64,000 nucleotides of DNA from Euonymus europaeus (lineage: Eukaryota > Streptophyta > Magnoliopsida > Celastrales > Celastraceae): assembly GCA_963580455.1 (NCBI GenBank), contig OY756964.1:27316001-27380000 (forward strand), read 5' to 3'. The position numbers were made by a program, and so were the translations under genes. Positions 49,301-60,712 of the stretch are shown here, piece by piece; positions within the stretch are counted from its first letter, which is position 1, and each line of letters opens with the position of its first letter. Under the pieces are notes generated by a model. It was given only the letters and a program-made list of their open reading frames with translations, was not told the DNA's origin and made no database searches.

Positions 49301-50880
49301 CGTAAACGGTTTTATGAATATCCGCTGACTCCGAGTTCTGAATTCTGTGATTTTTAGCTTGATTTCGCACTACTTTTCGAGCTCTACAATCCTGGTGTTT
49401 CGGATTTTCATTTCAGAACTCGTGGCTAGTAGGTCTCGTTTCACCTAGTTAGCCGCGAAATGTGGTTTCTTTACGTAAACGGTTTTATGAATATCCGTTG
49501 ACTCCGAGTTCTGAATACGGTGATTTTTACCTTGATTTCCCACTATTTTTTGAGCTCTACAATCCTGTGCTTTCTGATTTTGATTTCGGAACTCGTGGCT
49601 AGTAGGTCTCGTTTCACCTAGTTAGCCGCGAAATGTGGTTTCTTTACGTAAACGGTTTTATGAATATCCGTTGACTCCGAGTTCTGAATTCGGTGATTTT
49701 TGGCTTGATTTCGCACTACTTTTCGAGCTCTACAATCCTGGCATTTCGGATTTTGATTTCAGAAGTCGTGGCTAGTAGGTCTCGTTTCACCTAGTTAGCC
49801 GCGAAATGTGGTTTCTTTACGTAAACGGTTTTATGAATATCCGTTGACTCCGAGTTCTGAATTCGGTGATTTTTAGCTTGATTTCGCACTACTTTTCGAG
49901 CTCTACAATCCTGGCGTTTCGGATTTTGATTTCGAAACTCGTGGCTAGTAGGTCTCGTTTCACCTAGTTAGCCGCAAAATGTGGTTTCTTTACGTAAACG
50001 GTTTTATGAATATCCGTTGACTCCGAGTTCCGAATTCGGTGATTTTTAGCTTGATTTCGCACTACTTTTCGAGCTCTACAATCCTAGCGTTTCGGATTTT
50101 GATTTCGGAACTCGTGGCTAGTAGGTCTCGTTTCACCTAGTTAGCCGCGAAATGTGGTTTCTTTACGTAAACGGTTTTATGAATATCCGTTGACTCCGAG
50201 TTCTGAATTCGGTGATTTTTAGCTTGATTTTGCACTACTTTTCGAGTTCTACAATCCTGGCGTTTCGGATTTTGATTTCGGAACTCGTGGCTAGTAGGTC
50301 TCGTTTCACCTAGTTAGCCGTGAAATGTGGTTTCTTTACGTAAACGGTTTTATGAATATCCGTTGACTCCGAGTTCTGAATTCGGTGATTTTTAGCTTGA
50401 TTTCGCACTACTTTTCGAGCTCTACAATCCTGGCGTTTCGGATTTTGATTTCGGAACTCGTGGCTAGTAGGTCTCGTTTCACCTAGTTAGCCGTGAAATG
50501 TGGTTTCTTTACGTAAACGGTTTTATGAATATCCGTTGACTCCGAGTTCTGAATTCGGTGATTTTTAGCTTGATTTCACACTACTTTTCGAGCTCTACAA
50601 TCCTATCGTTTCGGATTTTGATTTCAGAACTCGTGGCTAGTAGGTCTCGTTTCACCTAGTTAGCCGTGAAATGTGGTTTCTTTACGTAAACGGTTTTATG
50701 AATATCCGTTGACTCCGAGTTCTGAATTCGGTGATTTTTAGCTTGATTTCGCACTACTTTTCGAGCTCTACAATCCTGGCATTTCGGATTTTGATTTCGG
50801 AACTCGTGGCTAGTAGGTCTCGTTTCACCCAGTTAGCCGTGAAATGTGGTTTCTTTACGTAAACGGTTTTATGAATATCC
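46366..50880 (+). repeat. Domain IV, first part: long block with a diverged partner at about 52.1-55.0 kb
   Basis: A junction AAATGGTTTTATG at 46712 recurs at 52421, an offset of 5709 bp (33 monomers), with A-B dimers at 46885 and 52594 and the TTTTTTGAATATCC copy following in both. Farther right, TTTCCCACTATTTTTTGAGC in B at 49541 pairs with 54731, an offset of 5190 bp (30 monomers). The change of offset means three monomers were gained or lost between the copies. The GCCGCAAAATGTGG plus CCTAGCGTTTCGG pair of monomers (about 47.73-47.84 and 49.98-50.09 kb) is repeated 13 monomers apart. Confidence 0.75.
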
Positions 50881-51920
50881 GTTGACTCCGAGTTCTGAAT
50901 TCGGTGATTTTTAGCTTGATTTCGCATTACTTTTCGAGCTCTACAATCCTGGCGTTTCGGATTTTGATTTCAGAAGTCGTGGCTAGTAGGTCTCGTTTCA
51001 CCTAGTTAGCCGCGAAATGTGGTTTCTTTACGTAAACGGTTTTTTGAATATCCGTTGACTCCGAGTTCTGAATTCGGTGATTTTTAGCTTGATTTCGCAC
51101 TACTTTTCGAGCTCTACAATCCTGGCATTTCGGATTTTGATTTCGGAACTCGTGGCTAGTAGGTCTCGTTTCACCTAGTTAGCCGCGAAATGTGGTTTCT
51201 TTACGTAAACGGTTTTATGAATATCCGTTGACTCCGAGTTCTGAATTCGGTGATTTTTAGCTTGATTTCGCACTACTTTTCGAGCTCTACAATCCTGGCG
51301 TTTCGGATTTTGATTTCGGAACTTGTGGCTAGTAGGTCTTGTTTCACCTAGTTAGCCTTAAAATGTGGTTTCTTTACGTAAACGGTTTTATGAATATCCG
51401 TTGACTCCGAGTTCTGAATTCGGTGATTTTTAGCTTGATTTCGCATTACTTTTCGAGCTCTACAATCCTGGCGTTTCGGATTTTGATTTCAGAAGTCGTG
51501 GCTAGTAGGTCTCGTTTCACCTAGTTAGCCGCGAAATGTGGTTTCTTTACGTAAACGGTTTTTTGAATATCCGTTGACTCCGAGTTCTGAATTCGGTGAT
51601 TTTTAGCTTGATTTCGCACTACTTTTCGAGCTCTACAATCCTGGCATTTCGGATTTTGATTTCGGAACTCGTGGCTAGTAGGTCTCGTTTCACCTAGTTA
51701 GCCGCGAAATGTGGTTTCTTTACGTAAACGGTTTTATGAATATCCGTTGACTCCGAGTTCTGAATTCGGTGATTTTTAGCTTGATTTCGCACTACTTTTC
51801 GAGCTCTACAATCCTGGCGTTTCGGATTTTGATTTCGGAACTTGTGGCTAGTAGGTCTTGTTTCACCTAGTTAGCCTTAAAATGTGGTTTCTTTACGTAA
51901 ACGGTTTTATGAATATCCGT
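50881..51920 (+). repeat. Tandem 3-monomer duplication (519 bp x 2)
   Basis: GCATTACTTTTCG (C at 50925 and 51444), AGAAGTCGTGG, GGTTTTTTGAATATCC, and the unique AGCCTTAAAATG (51356 and 51875) all repeat at 519 bp with no difference noticed. The change CCGCG to CCTTA near 51356 occurs nowhere else in the window, so both copies descend from one very recent ancestor. Confidence 0.92.
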
Positions 51921-54900
51921 TGACTCCGAGTTCTGAATTCGGTGATTTTTAGCTTGATTTCGCACTACTTTTCGAGCTCTACAATCCTGGCGTTTCGGAT
52001 TTTGATTTCGGAACTCGTGGCTAGTAGGTCTCGTTTCACCTAGTTAGCCGTGAAATGTGGTTTCTTTACGTAAACGGTTTTATGAATATCCGTTGACTAC
52101 GAGTTCTGAATTCGGTGATTTTTATCTTGATTTCGCACTACTTTTCGAGCTCTACAATCCTGGGGTTTTGGATTTTGATTTCGGAACTCGTGGCCAGTAG
52201 CTCTCGTTTCACCTAGTTAGCCGCGAAATGTGGTTTCTGCACGTAAACGGTTTTATGAATATCCGTTGACTCCGAGTTCTGAATTCGGTGATTTTTAGCT
52301 TGATTTCGCACTACTTTTCGAGCTCTACAATCCTGGCATTTCGGATTTTGATTTCGGAACTCGTGGCTAGTAGGTCTCGTTTCACCTAGTTAGCCGCGAA
52401 ATGTGGTTTCTTTACGTAAATGGTTTTATGAATATCCGTTGACTCCGAGTTCTGAATTCGGTGATTTTAAGCTTGATTTCGCACTACTTTTCGAGCTCTA
52501 CAATCCTGGCGTTTCGGATTTTCATTTCAGAACTCGTGGCTAGTAGGTCTCGTTTCACCTAGTTAGCCGCGAAATGTGGTTTCTGCACGTAAACGGTTTT
52601 ATGAATATCCGTTGACTCCGAGTTCTGAATTCTGTGATTTTTAGCTTGATTTCGTACTACTTTTCGAGCTCTACAATCCTGGTGTTTCGGATTTTCATTT
52701 CAGAACTCGTGGCTAGTAGGTCTCGTTTCACCTAGTTAGCCGTGAAATGTGGTTTCTTTACGTAAACGGTTTTATGAATATCCGTTGACTCCGAGTTCTG
52801 AATACGGTGATTTTTACCTTGATTTCGCACTACTTTTTGAGCTCTACAATCCTGTGCTTTCTGATTTTGATTTCGGAACTCGTGGCTAGTAGGTCTCGTT
52901 TCACCTAGTTAGCCGCGAAATGTGGTTTCTTTACGTAAACGGTTTTATGAATATCCGTTGACTCCGAGTTCTGAATTCAGTGATTTTTAGCTTGATTTCG
53001 CATTACTTTTCGAGCTCTACAATCCTGGCGTTTCGGATTTTGATTTCAGTTGTCGTGGCTAGTAGGTCTCGTTTCACCTAGTTAGCCGCGAAATGTGGTT
53101 TCTTTACGTAAACGGTTTTTTGAATATCCGTTGACTCCGAGTTCTGAATTCGGTGATTTTTAGCTTGATTTCGCACTACTTTTCGAGCTCTACAATCCTG
53201 GAATTTCGGATTTTGATTTCGGAACTCGTGGCTAGTAGGTCTCGTTTCACCTAGTTAGCCGCGAAATGTGGTTTCTTTACGTAAACGGTTTTATGAATAT
53301 CCGTTGACTCCGAGTTCTGAATTCGGTGATTTTTAGCTTGATTTCGCACTACTTTTCGAGCTCTACAATCCTGGCGTTTCGGATTTTGATTTCGAAACTC
53401 GTGGCTAGTAGGTCTCGTTTCACCTAGTTAGCCGCAAAATGTGGTTTCTTTACGTAAACGGTTTTATGAATATCCGTTGACTCCGAGTTCTGAATTCGGT
53501 GATTTTTAGCTTGATTTCGCACTACTTTTCGAGCTCTACAATCCTAGCGTTTCGGATTTTGATTTCGGAACTCGTGGCTAGTAGGTCTCGTTTCACCTAG
53601 TTAGCCGCGAAATGTGGTTTCTTTACGTAAACGGTTTTATGAATATCCGTTGACTCCGAGTTCTGAATTCGGTGATTTTTAGCTTGATTTTGCACTACTT
53701 TTCGAGCTCTACAATCCTGGCGTTTCGGATTTTGATTTCGGAACTCGTGGCTAGTAGGTCTCGTTTCACCTAGTTAGCCGTGAAATGTGGTTTCTTTACG
53801 TAAACGGTTTTATGAATACCCGTTGACTTCGAGTTCTGAATTCGGTGATTTTTAGCTTGATTTCGCACTACTTTTTGAGCTCTACAATCCTGGCGTTTCG
53901 GATTTTGATTTCGGAACTCGTGGCTAGTAAGTCTCGTTTCACCTAGTTAGCCGCGAAATGTGGTTTCTGCACGTAAACGGTTTTATGAATATCCGTTGAC
54001 TCCGAGTTTTGAATTCGGTGATTTTTAGCTTGATTTCGCACTACTTTTCGAGCTCTACAATCCTAGAATTTCGGTTTTTGATTTCGGAACTCGTGTCTAG
54101 TAGGTCTCGTTTCACCTAGTTAGCCGCGAAATGTGTTTTCTTTACGTAAACGGTTTTATGAATATCCGTTGACTCCGAGTTCTGAATTCGGTGATTTTTA
54201 GCTTGATTTCGCACTACTTTTCGAGCTCTACAATCCTGGCATTTTGGATTTTGATTTCAGAACTCGTGGCTAGTAGGTATCGTTTCACCTAGTTAGCCGC
54301 GAAATGTGGTTTCTGCACGTAAACGGTTTTATGAATATCCGTTGACTCCGAGTTCTGAATTCGGTGATTTTTAGCTTGATTTCGCACTACTTTTCGAGCT
54401 CTACAATCCTGGCGTTTCGGATTTTGATTTCAGAACTCGTGGCTAGTAGGTATCGTTTCACCTAGTTAGCCGCGAAATGTGGTTTCTGCACGTAAACGGT
54501 TTTATGAATATCCGTTGACTCCGAGTTCTGAATTCTGTGATTTTTAGCTTGATTTCGCACTACTTTTCGAGCTCTACAATCCTGGTGTTTCGGATTTTCA
54601 TTTCAGAACTCGTGGCTAGTAGGTCTCGTTTCACCTAGTTAGCCGCGAAATGTGGTTTCTTTACGTAAACGGTTTTATGAATATCCGTTGACTCCGAGTT
54701 CTGAATACGGTGATTTTTACCTTGATTTCCCACTATTTTTTGAGCTCTACAATCCTGTGCTTTCTGATTTTGATTTCGGAACTCGTGGCTAGTAGGTCTC
54801 GTTTCACCTAGTTAGCCGCGAAATGTGGTTTCTTTACGTAAACGGTTTTATGAATATTCGTTGACTCCGAGTTCTGAATTCGGTGATTTTTAGCTTGATT

Positions 54901-55190
54901 TCGCACTACTTTTCGAGCTCTACAATCCTGGCGTTTCGGATTTTGATTTCAGAAGTCGTGGCTAGTAGGTCTCGTTTCACCTAGTTAGCCGCGAAATGTG
55001 GTTTCTTTACGTAAACGGTTTTATGAATATCCGTTGACTCCGAGTTCTGAATTCGGTGATTTTTAGCTTGATTTCGCACTACTTTTCGAGCTCTACAATC
55101 CTGGCGTTTCGGATTTTTTGATTTCGAAACTCGTGGCTAGTAGGTCTCGTTTCACCTAGTTAGCCGCAAAATGTGGTTTCTTTACGTAAA
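51921..55190 (+). repeat. Domain IV, second part: partner of the 46.4-49.8 kb block
   Basis: Monomer order follows that of 46.4-49.8 kb, including two A-B dimers (52594 and 54497), the TTTTTTGAATATCC copy near 53115, the GCCGCAAAATG and CCTAGCG copies near 53.44-53.55 kb, AATACCCGTTGAC near 53816 and AGTAAGTCTCG near 53929. Private changes include TTTCAGTTGTCGTGG near 53045 and CCTAGAATTTCGG near 54064. Compared with the first block it lacks the monomers carrying CACCTTGTTATCCG and TCTCGCTTGACC, which accounts for the shift from 33 to 30 monomers. Confidence 0.75.
55114..55119 (+). other. 2-bp insertion in a T run (monomer of 175 bp)
   Basis: GGATTTTTTGATTTC has six T where other copies have four. 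The monomer starting at 55016 is 175 bp. No other copy in the window shares this change. Confidence 0.9.
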
Positions 55191-55363
55191 CGGTTTTATG
55201 AATATCCGTTGACTCCGAGTTCTGAATTCGGTGATTTTTAGCTTGATTTCGCACTACTTTTCGAGCTCTACAATCCTAGCCTTTCGGATTTTAATTTCGG
55301 AACTCGTGGCTAGTAGGTCTCGTTTCACCTAGTTAGCCGCGAAATGTGGTTTCTTTACGTAAA

Positions 55364-56574
55364 GGGTTTTATGAATATCCGTTGACTCCGAGTTCTGAAT
55401 TCGATGATTTTTAGCTTGATTTTGCACTACTTTTCGAGCTCTACAATCCTGGTGTTTCGGATTTTGATTTCGGAACTCGTGGCTAGTAGGTCTCGTTTCA
55501 CCTAGTTAGCCGTGAAATGTGGTTTCTTTACGTAAACGGTTTTATGAATATCCGTTGACTCCGAGTTCTGAATTCGGTGATTTTTAGCTTGATTTCGCAC
55601 TACTTTGCGAGCTCTACAATCCTGGTGTTTCGGATTTTGATTTCGGAACTCGTGGCTAGTAGGTCTCGTTTCACCTAGTTAGCCGTGAAATGTGGTTTCT
55701 TTACGTAAACGGTTTTATGAATATCCGTTGACTCCGAGTTCTGAATTCGGTGATTTTTAGCTTGATTTCACACTACTTTTCGAGCTCTACAATCCTGGCG
55801 TTTCGGATTTTGATTTCGGAACTCGTGGCTAGTAGGTCTCGTTTCACCTTGTTATCCGTGAAATGTGGTTTCTTTACGTAAACGGTTTTATGAATATCCG
55901 TTGACTCCGAGTTCCGAATTCGGTGATTTTTAGCTTGATTTCGCACTACTTTTCGAGCTCTACAATCCTGCGGTTTCGGATTTTGATTTCGGAACTCGTG
56001 GCTAGTAGGTCTCGCTTGACCTAGTTAGCCGTGAAATGTGGTTTCTTTACGTAAACGGTTTTATGAATACCCGTTGACTCCGAGTTCTGAATTCGGTGAT
56101 TTTTAGCTTGATTTCACACTACTTTTTGAGCTCTACAATCCTGGCGTTTCGGATTTTGATTTCGGATCTCGTGGCTAGTAAGTCTCGTTTCACCTAGTTA
56201 GCCGCGAAATGTGGTTTCTGCACGTAAACGGTTTTATGAATATCCGTTGACTCCGAGTTCTGAATTCGGTGATTTTTAGCTTGATTTCGCACTACTTTTC
56301 GAGCTCTACAATCCTGGAATTTCGGTTTTTGATATCGGAACTCGTGGCTAGTAGGTCTCGTTTCACCTAGTTAGCCGCAAAATGTGTTTTCTTTACGTAA
56401 ACGGTTTTATGAATATCCGTTGACTCCGAGTTCTGAATTCGGTGATTTTTAGCTTGATTTCGCACTACTTTTCGAGCTCTACAATCCTGGCGTTTTGGAT
56501 TTTGATTTCAGAACTCGTGGCTAGTAGGTCTCGTTTCACCTAGTTAGCCGCGAAATGTGGTTTCTTTACGTAAA
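55364..56574 (+). repeat. Seven-monomer cassette, also at 62282-63492
   Basis: Ordered series: TTTTGCAC copy with GGTGTTTCGG; GCCGTG copy; ACACTAC copy ending CACCTTGTTATCCGTG; CCTGCGGTTTCGG copy with TCTCGCTTGACC; AATACCCG copy with AGTAAGTCTCG and a GCACG end; GGAATTTCGGTTTTTGATATCGG copy with GCAAAATGTGTTTTC; GGCGTTTTGG copy. The same order appears at an offset of 6918 bp (40 monomers minus the two 1-bp deletions between), GATATC at 56331 pairing with 63249. Related but less exact series lie at about 48.1-49.1 and 57.8-60.2 kb. Private changes here include AAAGGGTTTTATG near 55361 and CTTTGCGAGC near 55605. Confidence 0.82.
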
Positions 56575-57785
56575 CGGTTTTATGAATATCCGTTGACTCC
56601 GAGTTCCGAATTCGTTGATTTTTAGCTTGATTTCGCACTACTTTTCGAGCTCTACAATCCTGGCGTTTCGGATTTTGATTTCAGAACTCGTGGCTAGTAG
56701 GTCTTGTTTCACCTAGTTAGCCGCGAAATGTGGTTTTTGCACGTAAACGGTTTTATGAATATCCGTTGACTCCGAGTTCTGAATTCTGTGATTTTTAGCT
56801 TGATTTCGCACTACTTTTCGAGCTCTACAATCCTGGTGTTTCGGATTTTCATTTCAGAACTCGTGGCTAGTAGGTCTCGTTTCACCTAGTTAGCCGCGAA
56901 ATGTGGTTTCTTTACGTAAACGGTTTTATGAATATCCGTTGACTCCGAGTTCTGAATACGGTGATTTTTACCTTGATTTCCCACTATTTTTTGAGCTCTA
57001 CAATCCTGTGCTTTCTGATTTTGATTTCGGAACTCGTGGCTAGTAGGTCTCGTTTCACCTAGTTAGCCGCGAAATGTGGTTTCTTTACGTAAACGGTTTT
57101 ATGAATATCCGTTGACTCCGAGTTCTGAATTCGGTGATTTTTAGCTTGATTTCGCACTACTTTTCGAGCTCTACAATCCTGGCTTTTCGGATTTTGATTT
57201 CAGAAGTCGTGGCTAGTAGGTCTCGTTTCAACTAGTAAGCCGCGAAATGTGGTTTCTTTACGTAAACGGTTTTATGAATATCCGTTGACTCCGAGTTCTG
57301 AATTCGGTGATTTTTAGCTTGATTTCGCACTACTTTTCGAGCTCTACAATCCTGGCGTTTCGGATTTTGATTTCGGAACTCGTGGCTAGTAGGTCTCGTT
57401 TCACCTAGTTAGCCGCGAAATGTGGTTTCTTTACGTAAACGGTTTTATGAATATCCGTTGACTCCGAGTTCTGAATTCGGTGATTTTTAGCTTGATTTCG
57501 CACTACTTTTCGAGCTCTACAATCCTGGCGTTTCGGATTTTGATTTCGAAACTCGTGGCTAGTAGGTCTCGTTTCACCTAGTTAGCCGCGAAATGTGGTT
57601 TCTTTACGTAAACGGTTTTATGAATATCCGTTGACTCCGAGTTCTGAATTCGGTGATTTTTAGCTTGATTTCGCACTACTTTTCGAGCTCTACAATCCTA
57701 GCGTTTCGGATTTTGATTTCGGAACTCGTGGCTAGTAGGTCTCGTTTCACCTAGTTAGCCGCGAAATGTGGTTTCTTTACGTAAA

Positions 57786-58995
57786 CGGTTTTATGAATAT
57801 CCGTTGACTCCGAGTTCTGAATTCGGTGATTTTTAGCTTGATTTTGCACTACTTTTCGAGCTCTACAATCCTGGCGTTTCGGATTTTGATTTCGGAACTC
57901 GTGGCTAGTAGGTCTCGTTTCACCTAGTTAGCCGTGAAATGTGGTTTCTTTACGTAAACGGTTTTATGAATATCCGTTGACTCCGAGTTCTGAATTCGGT
58001 AATTTTTAGCTTGATTTCGCACTACTTTTCGAGCTCTACAATCCTGGCATTTCGGATTTTGATTTCGGAACTCGTGGCTAGTAGGTCTCGTTTCACCTAA
58101 TTAGCCGTGAAATGTGGTTTCTTTACGTAAACGATTTTATGAATATCCGTTGACTCCGAGTTCTGAATTCGGTGATTTTTAGCTTGATTTCACACTACTT
58201 TTCGAGCTCTACAATCCTGGCGTTTCGGATTTAGATTTCGGAACTCGTGGCTAGTAGGTCTCGTTTCACCTAGTTATCCGTGAAATGTGGTTTCTTTACG
58301 TAAACGGTTTTATGAATATCCGTTGACTCCGAGTTCTGAATTCGGTGATTTTTAGCTTGATTTCGCACTACTTTTCGAGCTCTACAATCCTGGCGTTTCG
58401 GATTTTGATTTCGGAACTCGTGGCTAGTAGGTCTCGCTTGACCTAGTTAGCCGTGAAATGTGGTTTCTTTACGTAAACGGTTTTATGAATACCCGTTGAC
58501 TCCGAGTTCTGAATTCGGTGATTTTTAGCTTGATTTCGCACTACTTTTTGAGCTCTACAATCCTGGCATTTCGGATTTTGATTTCGGAACTCGTGGCTAG
58601 TAGGTCTCGTTTCACCTAGTTAGCCGCGAAATGTGGTTTCTGCACGTAAACGGTTTTATGAATATCCGTTGACTCCGAGTTCTGAATTCGGTGATTTTTA
58701 GCTTGATTTCGCACTACTTTTCGAGCTCTACAATCCTGGAATTTCGGTTTTTGATTTCGGAACTCGTGGCTAGTAGGCCTCGTTTCTCCTAGTTAGCCGC
58801 GAAATGTGTTTTCTTTACGTAAACGGTTTTATGAATATTCGTTGACTCCGAGTTCTGATTCGGTGATTTTTAGCTTGATTTCGCACTACTTTTCGAGCTC
58901 TACAATCCTGGCGTTTTGGATTTTGATTTCAGAACTCGTGGCTAGTAGGTCTCGTTTCACCTAGTTAGCCGCGAAATGTGGTTTCTTTACGTAAA
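57786..58995 (+). repeat. 7-monomer tandem block, copy 1 (1210 bp)
   Basis: CACCTAATTAGCCG at 58094 and 59304, GGTAATTTTTAGC, GGATTTAGATTTC, AGTTATCCGTG, TCGCTTGACC or TTGCTTGACC and AATACCCG all repeat at 1210 bp. This equals 7 x 173 minus 1, because the block contains a 172-bp monomer. Differences seen between copies: AGGCCTCGTTTCTCC near 58776 against AGGTCTCGTTTCACC, and ATATCCGTTG near 57969 against ATATCCCTTG. Confidence 0.9.
58851..58860 (+). other. 1-bp deletion abolishing an EcoRI site (172-bp monomer)
   Basis: The sequence reads GTTCTGATTCGGTG instead of GTTCTGAATTCGGTG, one A short. The monomer also has ATATTCGTTG. The same change recurs exactly 1210 bp downstream, inside the duplicated seven-monomer block, so it arose once before the duplication. 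Confidence 0.93.
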
Positions 58996-60236
58996 CGGTT
59001 TTATGAATATCCGTTGACTCCGAGTTCTGAATTCGGTGATTTTTAGCTTGATTTTGCACTACTTTTCGAGCTCTACAATCCTGGCGTTTCGGATTTTGAT
59101 TTCGGAACTCGTGGCTAGTAGGTCTCGTTTCACCTAGTTAGCCGTGAAATGTGGTTTCTTTACGTAAACGGTTTTATGAATATCCCTTGACTCCGAGTTC
59201 TGAATTCGGTAATTTTTAGCTTGATTTCGCACTACTTTTCGAGCTCTACAATCCTGGCATTTCGGATTTTGATTTCGGAACTCGTGGCTAGTAGGTCTCG
59301 TTTCACCTAATTAGCCGTGAAATGTGGTTTCTTTACCTAAACGATTTTATGAATATCCGTTGACTCCGAGTTCTGAATTCGGTGATTTTTAGCTTGATTT
59401 CACACTACTTTTCGAGCTCTACAATCCTGGCGTTTCGGATTTAGATTTCGGAACTCGTGGCTAGTAGGTCTCGTTTCACCTAGTTATCCGTGAAATGTGG
59501 TTTCTTTACGTAAACGGTTTTATGAATATCCGTTGACTCCGAGTTCTGAATTCGGTGATTTTTAGCTTGATTTCGCACTACTTTTCGAGCTCTACAATCC
59601 TGGCGTTTCGGATTTTGATTTCGGAACTCGTGGCTAGTAGGTCTTGCTTGACCTAGTTAGCCGTGAAATGTGGTTTCTTTACGTAAACGGTTTTATGAAT
59701 ACCCGTTGACTCCGAGTTCTGAATTCGGTGATTTTTAGCTTGATTTCGCACTACTTTTTGAGCTCTACAATCCTGGCATTTCGGATTTTGATTTCGGAAC
59801 TCGTGGCTAGTAGGTCTCGTTTCACCTAGTTAGCCGCGAAATGTGGTTTCTGCACGTAAACGGTTTTATGAATATCCGTTGACTCCGAGTTCTGAATTCG
59901 GTGATTTTTAGCTTGATTTCGCACTACTTTTCGAGCTCTACAATCCTGGAATTTCGGTTTTTGATTTCGGAACTCGTGGCTAGTAGGTCTCGTTTCACCT
60001 AGTTAGCCGCGAAATGTGTTTTCTTTACGTAAACGGTTTTATGAATATTCGTTGACTCCGAGTTCTGATTCGGTGATTTTTAGCTTGATTTCGCACTACT
60101 TTTCGAGCTCTACAATCCTGGCGTTTTGGATTTTGATTTCAGAACTCGTGGCTAGTAGGTCTCGTTTCACCTAGTTAGCCGCGAAATGTGGTTTCTTTAC
60201 GTAAACGGTTTTATGAATATCCGTTGACTCCGAGTT
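58996..60236 (+). repeat. 7-monomer tandem block, copy 2
   Basis: This is the partner at +1210 bp. It ends about 60236, where GTTCCGAATTC replaces GTTCTGAATTC. It carries the same 1-bp deletion as copy 1 plus private changes (TATCCCTTGAC near 59183, TTACCTAAACG near 59333, GTCTTGCTTGACC near 59642). Confidence 0.9.
60061..60070 (+). other. Second copy of the same 1-bp deletion
   Basis: GTTCTGATTCGGTG again, with the neighbouring ATATTCGTTG. It is the duplicate of the deletion at 58851-58860 and restores the overall phase to 2+173k. Confidence 0.93.
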
Positions 60237-60712
60237 CCGAATTCGGTGATTTTTAGCTTGATTTCGCACTACTTTTCGAGCTCTACAATCCTGGCGTTTC
60301 GGATTTTGATTTCAGAACTCGTGGCTAGTAGGTCTCGTTTCACCTAGTTAGCCGCGAAATGTGGTTTCTTTACGTAAACGGTTTTATGAATATCCGTTGA
60401 CTCCGAGTTCAGAATTCGGTGATTTTTAGCTTGATTTTGCACTACTTTTCGAGCTCTACATTCCTGGAGTTTCGGATTTTGATTTCGGAACTCGTGGCTA
60501 GTAGGTCTCGTTTCACCTAGTTAGCCGCGAAATGTGGTTTCTTTACGTAAACGGTTTTATGAATATCCGTTGACTCCGAGTTCTGAATTCGGTGATTTTT
60601 AGCTTGATTTCGCACTACTTTTCGAGCTCTACAATCCTGGCGTTTCGGATTTTGATTTTGGAACTCGTGGCTAGTAGGTCTCGTTTCACCTAGTTAGCCG
60701 TGAAATGTGGTT

